This document shows, piece after piece, positions 35,603 through 44,313 of a DNA stretch of 52,510 nt. This stretch comes from UBA8337 sp965658615 (lineage in GTDB: Bacteria > Pseudomonadota > Alphaproteobacteria > RS24): the NCBI GenBank assembly GCA_965658615.1, contig CBFHSX010000008.1, positions 1 to 52,510 on the forward strand, read 5' to 3'. The position numbers and the translations under genes are program-made. Each line of letters opens with the position of its first letter. Positions within the stretch are counted from its first letter, which is position 1. The notes under the pieces were generated by a model, which did not search any database, was not told the DNA's origin, and saw only the letters and a program-made list of their open reading frames with translations.

Positions 35603-37594
35603 ATGTCCAGAAATGATTTTTCGCTTTTTACGGTCAGCTTCGCTGCGGCGTTGGCGGTTTTCTTTGGTCTGGCGCATGAGCCTTGGGTCAATCTCGGGCT
35701 GCTGCTGGTATTTTGGGCTTTGCTGCTCACCATGCTGGCGCATATAGGGGCCTGGCCTTATGTGCAAAAAGCGGCGCATGTGGGGTTGATATTTGCGCTG
35801 GCTTTTAGTTGGGCGCAATTCACCACTTGGGCGCAGCAGCGCGGCACCGGGCAGGCGACTATTGGCACTAATACACAAGAGATAAACGGCACGATTGCTT
35901 GGTCGGAGCCGCGCGCCCGGGGCAGTCAAATCGATATAAGCCTCACCGATGCGACAGGTCGCGCCTTTGCTTTGCGGCTTTATGGTAAGCGCGATATGGC
36001 GGCAAAGCTGAAGCCCGGCTGCACGGCGCGGCTTGCAGTCACTCTCGAGCCGCTCGCCAAGCCTTCGGTGATCGGCGGCTATGACCCGCGCTTCTCGGCT
36101 TGGTTTGACGGGCGACGCGGGCAGGGCTTTGTGCGGCGCGTTACGGCGGTGGATTGCGCCGGGCCGGTCAATCTCAAATATCGCGTGGCGCGATTGCGTC
36201 TGCAATTGGCCGCGCATTATCGCGCCCTCATGTCGCCCAAGACCGGACCGGTGGCTGCGGCGCTGGTGACCGGAGTTCGCGGTGCTATTGAAAAGCCGGT
36301 GCGCGATGCGTTTCGTCAGAGCGGGCTGGCGCATATGCTGGCCATAAGCGGGTTGCATATGGCGCTGTTTGCCGGCTCGGTCTATGCGCTGCTGCGCTAT
36401 GGTGCGGCGCTGTGGCCGTGGCTGGTCTTGCGCTATGATGTTCGAAAACCCAGTGCCGTTCTGGCGCTGTTCGCCGCCACTGCCTATTTGATTGTATCTG
36501 GCGGCAGTTTTGCGACGCAGCGCGCTTACATCATGCTGGCGATTTTCTTTCTCGCCATATTGCTCGACCGACCGGCCATTACCATACGCAATGTGCTGTG
36601 GGCGGCGTTGCTGGTTTTGATTTTACAGCCCTATGCGATTATGCAGGTCGGGTTTCAAATGAGTTTTGCCGCGGTGATGGCGCTGGTCGGCGGTTATGAG
36701 GTCTGGCAGCGACGCGACCGGTTTTATGTGCGCCTTGCCGATATGACGCCGAAGCGACGCATGGCAAGCTATGTGTGGCGCTACGCCTCGGCCCTGTTTT
36801 TCACAAGCCTGATTGCCGGCGCAGTGACCGGTCTGGTTGCCATAATGCATTTTTACCGTATCGGTACATTTGGCTTGCCTGCCAATTTACTGGCCATGCC
36901 GATATTCGGCACGCTGATTATGCCCATGGCGCCGCTCTCGCTGCTGGCGTATCCGCTCGGCTTGGATGCGCCGTTTATCGCGCTGATGGATTTCGGCATT
37001 TGGGCAATCATCGGCATGGCGCAATGGCTGACGGCGTTTGACGGGGCGGTGCGCCATTTCGGGGCCTCGCCGGACTGGCTTCTGCCGGTGATGGGCGGCG
37101 GCTTTGTCTTTCTGGTCCTGTCGCACGGGCGCTGGCGTCTGCTCGGGGTGCTACCGATCCTTATCGGTCTGGCTTTTATCGGTCGGGCGGAAACGCCATT
37201 GGTGCATTTCATCGGTCGTGACCTCATCATCGTCAATGACAGTTCAGGCGCGCTGCATGTGATGCGCAATCGCGGGCGCAATTATGAGGTCGGGCGGGTG
37301 TTTGACTATCATGGCCAACCGGTATCGCCGACGCTGGATTGCGCCAAGGGCTGTGGTGTATTGGGTTATGATCGGCGAATTGTCGCTTATCTCGCCAGTC
37401 CGCGTCGCCTCGATGTGGCCTGTCGCAATTCCGACGTCGTCATCCTGCCTTTTGTGACCGCGACATCGCCATGCGCGGCACTGCTGATTGACGAGACGCA
37501 GTTGCAGCGCGACGTGCCGATGCAAATTATCGTTGACGGCCGCGACTTACGCATAGAAAAGGCGGCCAATGGCCGCCTTTGGCAAAAAAATTAA
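35603..37594 (+). CDS. comEC: ComEC/Rec2 family membrane protein
   Basis: ComEC forms the inner-membrane channel for DNA uptake in competent bacteria. The 663-residue protein has an N-terminal DUF4131-like part, then the Competence domain (about 225-500) with VTGVRGAIEKPVRDAFRQSG, LAHMLAISGLHMALFAG and a series of transmembrane segments. The C-terminal 130 residues hold several cysteines (DCAKGCGV, ATSPCAA) but no HxHxDH motif, so the catalytic metallo-beta-lactamase domain found in longer homologues is absent or degenerate. The start with CCTCATG lacks a clear ribosome binding site. The gene is next to lexA and gltX as in many alphaproteobacteria; no other competence gene is in view. Confidence 0.88.
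   Translation: MSRNDFSLFTVSFAAALAVFFGLAHEPWVNLGLLLVFWALLLTMLAHIGAWPYVQKAAHVGLIFALAFSWAQFTTWAQQRGTGQATIGTNTQEINGTIAWSEPRARGSQIDISLTDATGRAFALRLYGKRDMAAKLKPGCTARLAVTLEPLAKPSVIGGYDPRFSAWFDGRRGQGFVRRVTAVDCAGPVNLKYRVARLRLQLAAHYRALMSPKTGPVAAALVTGVRGAIEKPVRDAFRQSGLAHMLAISGLHMALFAGSVYALLRYGAALWPWLVLRYDVRKPSAVLALFAATAYLIVSGGSFATQRAYIMLAIFFLAILLDRPAITIRNVLWAALLVLILQPYAIMQVGFQMSFAAVMALVGGYEVWQRRDRFYVRLADMTPKRRMASYVWRYASALFFTSLIAGAVTGLVAIMHFYRIGTFGLPANLLAMPIFGTLIMPMAPLSLLAYPLGLDAPFIALMDFGIWAIIGMAQWLTAFDGAVRHFGASPDWLLPVMGGGFVFLVLSHGRWRLLGVLPILIGLAFIGRAETPLVHFIGRDLIIVNDSSGALHVMRNRGRNYEVGRVFDYHGQPVSPTLDCAKGCGVLGYDRRIVAYLASPRRLDVACRNSDVVILPFVTATSPCAALLIDETQLQRDVPMQIIVDGRDLRIEKAANGRLWQKN
37557..37580 (-). terminator. 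Probable lexA terminator, inside the comEC 3' end
   Basis: AAAGGCGGCC and GGCCGCCTTT (37558-37567 and 37571-37580) form a perfect 10-bp stem with an AAT loop. On the minus strand it is followed by TTTTC, on the plus strand by GGCAAAAAAA, so it fits termination of lexA better than of comEC. It lies 22 bp past the lexA stop and codes for comEC residues. Confidence 0.5.
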
Positions 37595-37602
37595 AGGATG
37601 CT

Positions 37603-38265
37603 CTAATATTTACGCATCAGGCCGACAAGGCGACCTTGCACCCTTACTTGGTCGGAACGAAAGATACGCGTTTCATAGGCCGGATTTGCGGCTTCCAGCG
37701 CAATCATCTCGCCACGGCGGCGCAAGCGCTTCAGCGTGGCTTCATGGCCTTCGACCAGGGCGACAACAATCTCGCCATTTTCGGCCGAGGCACCGCTTTG
37801 AATAATCGCCGTGTCGCCGTCGAAAATGCCCGCATCGATCATCGAATCACCATGCACTTCGAGCGCATAATGTTCTCCTGAGCGCATCATCTCAACCGGA
37901 ACGGAGATTTGGTTGACTTCTTCTTGCAGCGCCTCAATTGGCGTGCCGGCGGCGATACGGCCCATAACAGCCACTGAAATGGCGCGATCATCATTGGCCG
38001 CAACGGGTGGGGTGGCGGCACGTGTCGGCGCCGACATGCTGGATGCCATTGTGTCGGGCAATTTCACCACTTCAAGCGCACGGGCACGGTGAGCAAGGCG
38101 TTTGATGAAGCCGCGCTCTTCCAATGCGGTGATCAGACGGTGGATGCCTGATTTCGAGCGCAGGTTCAGCGCTTCTTTCATTTCGTCAAAACTGGGGGAG
38201 ACGCCGGTTTCTTTCAGCCGCTCATTGATGAACAGGAGAAGCTCATATTGTTTCTTGGTCAGCAT
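37603..38265 (-). CDS. lexA: LexA repressor
   Basis: SOS response repressor and self-cleaving peptidase. The 220-residue protein has an N-terminal winged helix (MLTKKQYELLLFINERLK to about residue 70) of the alphaproteobacterial type with SPSFDEMKEALNLRSKSG as recognition region, the Ala106-Gly107 cleavage site in GRIAAGTPI, Ser141 in HGDSMID and Lys179 in EATLKRL as catalytic pair. The ATG at 38265 has GAGG seven bases upstream and is preferred to a TTG four codons earlier. Two near-consensus LexA boxes lie in its promoter. The moaC-moeA pair that often lies between trpC and lexA is absent. Confidence 0.96.
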   Translation of the reverse strand: MLTKKQYELLLFINERLKETGVSPSFDEMKEALNLRSKSGIHRLITALEERGFIKRLAHRARALEVVKLPDTMASSMSAPTRAATPPVAANDDRAISVAVMGRIAAGTPIEALQEEVNQISVPVEMMRSGEHYALEVHGDSMIDAGIFDGDTAIIQSGASAENGEIVVALVEGHEATLKRLRRRGEMIALEAANPAYETRIFRSDQVRVQGRLVGLMRKY

Positions 38266-38282
38266 GGTGCGCCTCAAAAGTA

Positions 38283-38332
38283 GAACGAATCAGTAACTCT
38301 TTTGTTCTAGTTTTATTCGCTTTTCAGCACAA
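38283..38332 (-). promoter_or_regulatory. lexA promoter with two near-consensus LexA boxes
   Basis: Read on the minus strand, TTGTGC (38332-38327) and TAGAAC (38309-38304) are 17 bases apart. GAATAAAACTAGAAC (38318-38304) overlaps the -10 and GTTACTGATTCGTTC (38297-38283) lies around the expected start point. Each matches GAAC-N7-GAAC or GTTC-N7-GTTC at seven of eight defined bases. This layout fits LexA autoregulation with weaker affinity than the perfect box at 14778. Confidence 0.5.
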
Positions 38333-38350
38333 GGGGCTAATTTTCAAAAA

Positions 38351-39142
38351 TTATGATTCGGTGAGATTTTTTGTCGCCAGCACAATATCTTCTTGTCGCA
38401 TCAGGCTTTCGCCGACCAAAAAGGCCGGTATGCCGTCATCCATCAGGCCGCGCACATCGCCGCCATCGGCAATACCGCTTTCGCTGACCAGCAGAATATC
38501 ATCGGGCACTTGGCGCATTAGCGTGCGCGTCGTGTCGAGTGTCGTCTCAAAGGTTCTGAGATTGCGATTATTAATACCCAGCAGTTTCGGCCCCAAGGTC
38601 AAAGCGCGCTCCAGCTCCTCCGCATCATGCACTTCAAACAGCGCATCCATGCCATAGCTTGTCGCAGCGGCGTAAAGCTCTTGCGCTTGCATGTCCGAGG
38701 TGGAGGCGAGGATGATCAGGATCGCATCAGCGCCCCAACTGCGCGCTTCGGCCACTTGATAGGTGTCATACATGAAATCTTTGCGCAGGGCAGGTAGGGC
38801 GCAAGCTGCGCGCGCCGCCACCAAATAGTCGGGCGCGCCCTGAAAACTGGGCGTATCGGTCAGCACTGAAAGACACGCCGCGCCGCCTTCAGCATAGGCT
38901 TGGGCAATGGCGGGCGGGTTGAAGTCGGCGCGAATAAGCCCTTTTGACGGGGAGGCTTTTTTTATTTCCGCAATCAGCGCCGGTTTATTCTGCGCTGCTT
39001 TGGCGGCCAGTGCCTTCATAAAGCCACGCGGCGCATCGGCCGCTTTGGCCTCGGCCTCGACGGTGCTGAATGGCTTGGCGGCTTTCGCTGCGGCGATTTC
39101 ATCGAGCTTATAGGCGGTGATTTTTTCCAGAATATCGGTCAT
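38351..39142 (-). CDS. trpC: Indole-3-glycerol phosphate synthase
   Basis: Fourth reaction of tryptophan synthesis. The 263-residue TIM barrel shows ALIAEIKKASPSKGLIRADF near the N-terminus, LSVLTDTPSFQGAPDYL, LRKDFMYDTYQV, LGINNRNLRTFETTL and LVSESGIADGGDV, the full run of family motifs. The stop of trpD overlaps the trpC start by 4 bp. It is the last gene of the ppiD-trp unit; lexA begins 85 bp further on. Confidence 0.96.
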   Translation of the reverse strand: MTDILEKITAYKLDEIAAAKAAKPFSTVEAEAKAADAPRGFMKALAAKAAQNKPALIAEIKKASPSKGLIRADFNPPAIAQAYAEGGAACLSVLTDTPSFQGAPDYLVAARAACALPALRKDFMYDTYQVAEARSWGADAILIILASTSDMQAQELYAAATSYGMDALFEVHDAEELERALTLGPKLLGINNRNLRTFETTLDTTRTLMRQVPDDILLVSESGIADGGDVRGLMDDGIPAFLVGESLMRQEDIVLATKNLTES

Positions 39143-40164
39143 TGCGCGGCCAGCTTCCCGGTGGTGGCGACCAGATTGGCCAGTACGCTGCGCGCTCCGC
39201 CATCATCGATTGCCAGCGCCGCCATTTCGACGCCTTCCTGCAGCGTCTCAACCTTATTCGCGACCATCAAAGCGGCAGCGGTGTTGAGCAGCACAATATC
39301 GCGATAAGCACCGGTCTCGCCCTCAAACAAGGCTTGCATGGCGGCGGCGTTTTCCTGTGGTGTACCGCCGGCCAAATCTTCGGGCTTGGCGCGCGGCAGG
39401 CCGGCATCCTCCGGCGTGACCTCAAAAGTCGTGACCTCGCCCTTACGCAACGCCGCCACAAAAGACGGGCCTGTCGTGGTCAGTTCATCCATGCCGTCGG
39501 CACCATGCACCACCCAAGCGCGCTCGGAGCCGAGTTTTTTAAGCACATGCGCCAATGGCTCGGCCCATTCCTGAGCGAAAACGCCGAGCAATTGCCGATT
39601 GGCCCCGGCCGGATTAGAGAGCGGGCCAAGCAGATTGAATATTGTGCGGAAGCCAAGTTCAACCCGCGTCGGGCCGACATGACGCATGGCGGCGTGGTGA
39701 TTGGGAGCAAACAAAAAGCCAATGCCGACATCATTAATGCATTGCGCCAGCCCGTCAGCTGATAGATTGAGTTTCACACCCAAGGCTTCCAGCACCTCCG
39801 ATGAGCCCGATTTCGAACTGAGCGCTTTATTGCCGTGCTTGGCGACATGCGCGCCGCAGGCTGCTGCCACCAATGCCACGGCGGTGGAAATATTATAGCT
39901 GCCGCTGCCATCGCCGCCCGTGCCGCATGTGTCCAGCACATGGGTCGGGGCTTTGACTTTCATCGCATTGGCGCGCATCACCGAAACACCGGCGGCGATT
40001 TCATCCACCGTCTCGCCGCGCGCACTAAGCATGCCGAGAAAGGCACCGATTTGCGACGCCGTCGCTTCGCCGCTCAGAATAATCTCGAAAGCCGTCACCG
40101 CCTCTGACGAGGTTAAAGGGCGACCGGTTTGCAATATGCCGAGGGTCGGTTTCAGCGCGTCCAT
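39139..40164 (-). CDS. trpD: Anthranilate phosphoribosyltransferase
   Basis: Transfers phosphoribose to anthranilate in tryptophan synthesis. The 341-residue protein has the diagnostic HVLDTCGTGGDGSGSYNIST glycine-rich loop, HGNKALSSKSGSSEVLEALG, and FLFAPNHHAAMRHVGP. Position between trpG and trpC with 1-bp spacing from trpG and 4-bp overlap with trpC shows tight coupling. Confidence 0.96.
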   Translation of the reverse strand: MDALKPTLGILQTGRPLTSSEAVTAFEIILSGEATASQIGAFLGMLSARGETVDEIAAGVSVMRANAMKVKAPTHVLDTCGTGGDGSGSYNISTAVALVAAACGAHVAKHGNKALSSKSGSSEVLEALGVKLNLSADGLAQCINDVGIGFLFAPNHHAAMRHVGPTRVELGFRTIFNLLGPLSNPAGANRQLLGVFAQEWAEPLAHVLKKLGSERAWVVHGADGMDELTTTGPSFVAALRKGEVTTFEVTPEDAGLPRAKPEDLAGGTPQENAAAMQALFEGETGAYRDIVLLNTAAALMVANKVETLQEGVEMAALAIDDGGARSVLANLVATTGKLAAQ

Positions 40165-40165
40165 A

Positions 40166-40783
40166 TTAGCTCTCCAGCGTCAAATGTTGATGTGTGTCGG
40201 GCACGGCAGCGGTCAGGCCGGCGGAGGTCAGAAAATTGGCCAGCATTTTATGGCCGTTCACCGTGGCAATGCTCTCCGGGTGAAATTGCACGCCATGGAT
40301 TGGCCGGTCTTTATGTTGCACCGCCATAATGACACCATCATCTGTTTGCGCCGTCACCTCGAGACAATCGGGCAGGGTCTCGGGCGCGATGGTCAGCGAA
40401 TGATAACGCGTCACTGTCAGCGGGTTGGGCAGGCCCTCAAACACGCCGGCATTTTCATGGGTGATGTTGCTCAGCTTGCCATGCATGATTTTTTCAGCCC
40501 GCACAATTGTGCCGCCAAAGGCTTGGCCGATGCATTGATGACCGAGGCAGACGCCGAAAATCGGCATATCATCCGGCGCGGCTTTAATGAGGTCGAGACA
40601 AATGCCTGCCTTGTCCGGGTCGCAGGGCCCCGGCGACAGAATAATGGCCCGTGGCTTCGCTTCCAGCACCTCGTGCGGTGTGGTTTTATCATTGCGCACG
40701 ACCCGGCAGTCGGCCCCCAAATCGCCCAAAAACTGCACCAGATTAAAGGTGAAGCTGTCATAATTATCGATAAGCGTCAGCAT
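40166..40783 (-). CDS. trpG: Anthranilate synthase component II, glutamine amidotransferase
   Basis: Supplies ammonia from glutamine to TrpE. The 205-residue class I amidotransferase shows DNYDSFTFNLVQFLGDLGA, LSPGPCDPDKAG, the nucleophile Cys79 in GVCLGHQ, and the His-Glu pair in GVQFHPESIAT. It shares one base with the trpE stop region and is followed by trpD after 1 bp. The same subunit might also serve aminodeoxychorismate synthase if no separate pabA exists; that cannot be judged here. Confidence 0.95.
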   Translation of the reverse strand: MLTLIDNYDSFTFNLVQFLGDLGADCRVVRNDKTTPHEVLEAKPRAIILSPGPCDPDKAGICLDLIKAAPDDMPIFGVCLGHQCIGQAFGGTIVRAEKIMHGKLSNITHENAGVFEGLPNPLTVTRYHSLTIAPETLPDCLEVTAQTDDGVIMAVQHKDRPIHGVQFHPESIATVNGHKMLANFLTSAGLTAAVPDTHQHLTLES

Positions 40784-42294
40784 TAGGGGCGGTTCTTTCT
40801 TTCACTGGCCAATGTCAGCGCCACTTCGGCGGCGCGGAACAGGGCGGCGGCTTTATTGACCGTCTCTTCATATTCATATTGCGGCGTCGAGTCATAAACA
40901 ACCCCGCCACCGGCTTGCGCGTAAAGCTTGCCGTCTTTCACCACGGCGGTTCGCAGCGCGATGCACGTATCCATATCGCCATTGGCCGAGAAATAGCCGA
41001 CGCAACCCGAGTAAATGCCGCGCCGCTCCGGCTCCAACTCGTCAATGATTTCCATGGCGCGAATTTTCGGCGCGCCGGAAACCGTGCCGGCCGGAAAACC
41101 TGCCACCAGCGCGTCAATAACGTCGAGCTCATCGCGCAAGTCGCCGGTCACGTCGGATACAATATGGATGAGGTGGGAGGTCTTTTGCAGACCAAAGGCG
41201 GTGTTGACTTTTACGCTGCCGATTTTCGCCACGCGGCCAACATCATTACGCCCCAAATCGAGCAGCATCAAATGCTCGGCGCGCTCTTTTTCATCGGCCA
41301 AAAGCTCGGCGCTGATGGCGGCGTCTTCGGCCAGTGTTGCGCCGCGTTTGCGTGTGCCGGCGATCGGACGAATATTCACCTCGCCACCGGTCACGCCGAC
41401 CAGCACTTCGGGACTGGAGCCGACCACGGCGAAATCGCGCATATTCAGAAAGAACAAATAAGGCGATGGGTTAACGCGGCGCAGGGCGCGATACAGGTCG
41501 AAAGGCGGCAAGTCGAAATCAATATTGAAGCGCTGGCTTAACACCACCTGAAAAATATCACCGGCTTCAATATAGGCTTTGCCCTTTTCGACCATGTCGA
41601 AATAAGCCTGCTTGTTCATATTTGAGCCCGGCGCGTCAAAGCTGTTGGGCACGGCCAGCGCGGCTTGCGGCAAGGGCCCGTGCAGCTTTTCTTCGGCTTG
41701 CGCCAAACGGGCGAGGGCGGCTTCATAGGCGGCTTCGGCAGTTTCAGCATTGGCGCGCACCGGCGTAACCAGCCTTATCATATCGGTGACGCTGTCAAAC
41801 ACGGCGACAATGGTCGGGCGCATGAACAGGCAGTCGGGCACGCCCATAACGTCCGGATTGGTGTTGGGCAGCTCTTCCATATGCCGCACCATATCATAGG
41901 CCATATAGCCGAAAATGCCGGCTGACATAGGCGCTAATGTTTCAGGCATATCGAGGCGCGACTCGGCCAAAACGGCGCGCAGCGAGTCGAGCGGCGCGCC
42001 TTCCATGGGGTCATAGCTGTCTAGATCAATGGCCGCTTGGCGGTTCAATTCGGGTCGGCCGTCCGAGATACGAAACAACAGATCGGGGGCCAGGCCGATC
42101 ATCGAATAACGACCGCGAATATCGCCATCCTCGACCGACTCCAAAAGAAAGGAGTAGGGCTCGCCATCGGTCAGTTTCATATAGGCGGCGACCGGTGTTT
42201 CCAAATCGGCAATCAGTTCCGACCAGACAAGCTGAGGCGTACCGGCCGCATAGGCCGATTTGAACTCGTCAAACGCCGGTGTCGCTGTGGTCAT
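40783..42294 (-). CDS. trpE: Anthranilate synthase component I
   Basis: Converts chorismate to anthranilate. The 503-residue protein has the tryptophan feedback motif LLES at residues 50-53, then the catalytic domain with VGSSPEVLVGV, RPIAGTRKRG, DLGRNDVGRV and GTVSGAPKIRAMEIIDELE. The LLES motif indicates feedback inhibition is intact. It overlaps ppiD by 4 bp (ATGA), and no leader peptide, Trp codon cluster or attenuator precedes it, so control of transcription would have to act at the ppiD promoter. Confidence 0.96.
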   Translation of the reverse strand: MTTATPAFDEFKSAYAAGTPQLVWSELIADLETPVAAYMKLTDGEPYSFLLESVEDGDIRGRYSMIGLAPDLLFRISDGRPELNRQAAIDLDSYDPMEGAPLDSLRAVLAESRLDMPETLAPMSAGIFGYMAYDMVRHMEELPNTNPDVMGVPDCLFMRPTIVAVFDSVTDMIRLVTPVRANAETAEAAYEAALARLAQAEEKLHGPLPQAALAVPNSFDAPGSNMNKQAYFDMVEKGKAYIEAGDIFQVVLSQRFNIDFDLPPFDLYRALRRVNPSPYLFFLNMRDFAVVGSSPEVLVGVTGGEVNIRPIAGTRKRGATLAEDAAISAELLADEKERAEHLMLLDLGRNDVGRVAKIGSVKVNTAFGLQKTSHLIHIVSDVTGDLRDELDVIDALVAGFPAGTVSGAPKIRAMEIIDELEPERRGIYSGCVGYFSANGDMDTCIALRTAVVKDGKLYAQAGGGVVYDSTPQYEYEETVNKAAALFRAAEVALTLASERKNRP

Positions 42295-44186
42295 CGCGTA
42301 ACCAGATCGTTGATCGCGCGCTCCAGATTGGACTGGTTGAGGCTGATGCCATATTCATTTTGCAGGCTGGCGATGAATTGATTGCTCACATCGAGGCGGT
42401 ATTTACGCTGCTCGCCACCAAAAATCAGGTCGCGTGCCTCGCCTTGCTCGGGTTCGGCTTCGATGACGTCAGACACTTGCATGACAATAATCTCGCCGCC
42501 AAAGCCGACATTTGCCCAGACGAAATCGCCGTTCTTGACGCTGAACAGATTGCGCACAGCGGCTTCCGAGAAGGTGTCATTGCTGGTCTGGCGCGTCATC
42601 GGTTCGGATTCCAGCGGTTCGCGGTCAAAGGTTTTGGCGGCGCTTTTGAAGCTGCCCGTCTCATTACCTTGCTTGACCATATGCTCGGCCATGGCTTCGA
42701 GCAGCTTGGTGCGTTCGCTGACTTGCCATTCGGCGGCAACGGCGTCACGAATATCGGCCAAAGGCGGCACAGCACTCGGCGTGATGGCGTCGAGACGTAT
42801 CCAGACATAGCTGCCATCATCCATTTCCATCATCGGGATATCCTCGCCGACGGCGCTCTCAAACAATGTCGCGGCAATATCGTCATATAAGGCTAGCAGG
42901 TTGACACGCTTGCCGTCACGATTTTCGCCATCGCGATTAATCTCATTAATTTCGACAACGCTCAAATCAAAACGCTGGCCAAGGTTTTCCAGCGTTTCGC
43001 CACCGGCAATCTCGTCTTCCACCGTTTCGGAGAAGGCCAGCATGTCTTCCAGCGCTTGGTCGTAAATTATGCGGCTGCGAAGCTGGTCTTCCACTGCTTC
43101 AAACGGCAGCACAGCACCCGGCGAAATTGACCGCACACGGAGCACCGCATAGCCCAGCGGGCCTTCGATAATATCGCTGATCTCGCCGCTTTGCATGGCG
43201 AAGGCGACATCGGCCAAATCGGCGGAAATCAGATCGTCACGTTCGACCTCGCCGAGATCGGTATTGTCGAGGTTCTGGCCAATCGCGTCGAGAATTTCGA
43301 CGAAGGGTTTGCCCTCGGCCAGCATGGCGCGCACGGTTTCAACTTCGTCATCATCGGCCAAGACCAATTGGTCGATCTCGCGTTTTTCCGGGACTGAGAA
43401 ATCGCTGCGGGCGAATTCATATTCCTCGCGCAATGTGTCTTCTTCGATGGAAATCAACTCGGCGAAACGGGCCGGGGAGATAACCAGCGCTTTGGCCGAG
43501 CGACGCTCCGGTTCGGCAAAGCGCAATTCGGTTTGGCTGAAAAACGCCTCGAGCTCTTCTTCAGTCGGGTCGCCAACCTCATCGGTTTGCTCCAGCGTCA
43601 GGATCATATATTCGGCGGTGCGGCGCTCGAGGAAATATTTGAACAGGCCATTGACCAGCGCTTGCGGCATTCGCCCGGCATCAATGCTGGCTGAGGTCAA
43701 TTGGTTGATGACATGAAAGCGGCGCTGGTCTTCGACAAACAGCTCTTCGGTCAGGCCGTTTTGCGACAGCACGGTGCGGAAGGTCGGCTCGTCAAACGTG
43801 CCGGCGGCACCGGCGAAATTCGGGTCCTCGACAATGCTTTTGGCAATCGCCTCATCGCCATGCGCCAGCCCCAGCGCCTCGGCCACTTCGCGCAATGAGG
43901 CCCCGCCCAGCATATTGGCCATAACCTGCTGCGGTACACCCAGATTGCGCGCTTGAGCGGCCGAAAGTGGCGAACCCAATTGTTGCGATAATTGCTGCGT
44001 CGATTGCATATAACGCAGTTGGAATTCCTGCCTTTCGATCTTTTGGCTACCGACACGGCCCAGCTCGGCATTTGAAAAGCCGGTAAACGTATCGGCAATG
44101 CCCCACAGGCCAAAGGCGATAACCAACAGACCGATCAAAAGGATGCCAAGCACACCGCTGGCTTTGTTACGGAGGAATTCGAGCAT
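42291..44186 (-). CDS. ppiD: PpiD-type periplasmic folding chaperone (SurA-N / parvulin-like)
   Basis: Membrane-anchored periplasmic protein that assists outer-membrane and secreted proteins leaving SecYEG. The 631-residue product starts MLEFLRNKASGVLGILLIGL with one N-terminal transmembrane anchor, then a SurA-N-like chaperone domain (about 40-200), a degenerate parvulin region and a C-terminal domain. I see no clear parvulin active-site signature, so isomerase activity is doubtful. The 113-residue upstream extension into the tpiA intergenic region is rejected. The gene leads a unit with trpEGDC. Confidence 0.85.
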   Translation of the reverse strand: MLEFLRNKASGVLGILLIGLLVIAFGLWGIADTFTGFSNAELGRVGSQKIERQEFQLRYMQSTQQLSQQLGSPLSAAQARNLGVPQQVMANMLGGASLREVAEALGLAHGDEAIAKSIVEDPNFAGAAGTFDEPTFRTVLSQNGLTEELFVEDQRRFHVINQLTSASIDAGRMPQALVNGLFKYFLERRTAEYMILTLEQTDEVGDPTEEELEAFFSQTELRFAEPERRSAKALVISPARFAELISIEEDTLREEYEFARSDFSVPEKREIDQLVLADDDEVETVRAMLAEGKPFVEILDAIGQNLDNTDLGEVERDDLISADLADVAFAMQSGEISDIIEGPLGYAVLRVRSISPGAVLPFEAVEDQLRSRIIYDQALEDMLAFSETVEDEIAGGETLENLGQRFDLSVVEINEINRDGENRDGKRVNLLALYDDIAATLFESAVGEDIPMMEMDDGSYVWIRLDAITPSAVPPLADIRDAVAAEWQVSERTKLLEAMAEHMVKQGNETGSFKSAAKTFDREPLESEPMTRQTSNDTFSEAAVRNLFSVKNGDFVWANVGFGGEIIVMQVSDVIEAEPEQGEARDLIFGGEQRKYRLDVSNQFIASLQNEYGISLNQSNLERAINDLVTR

Positions 44187-44222
44187 TTTTGTTTCTTCTC
44201 TTTCAGGATGAAAATCTGCCGC

Positions 44223-44251
44223 ATCATAGTGTGGTGTTGGCTTTCCCGCAA
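44223..44251 (-). promoter_or_regulatory. Probable promoter of the ppiD-trpEGDC unit
   Basis: On the minus strand TTGCGG (44251-44246) and TATGAT (44228-44223, 5/6 to consensus) are separated by exactly 17 bases. Transcription would start near 44216, giving a 30-nt leader before ppiD at 44186. No operator or leader ORF is evident. Confidence 0.55.
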
Positions 44252-44313
44252 GCACATGACAGCGGCAAAAAATAAGGGTAAACAAATGGCAAATCAGCGA
44301 GAGGATTATCGAT

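Noticed and set aside
40166..42294. Tryptophan attenuator or leader peptide before trpE
   Set aside because: trpE overlaps ppiD by 4 bp; there is no room and no run of Trp codons with alternative hairpins.
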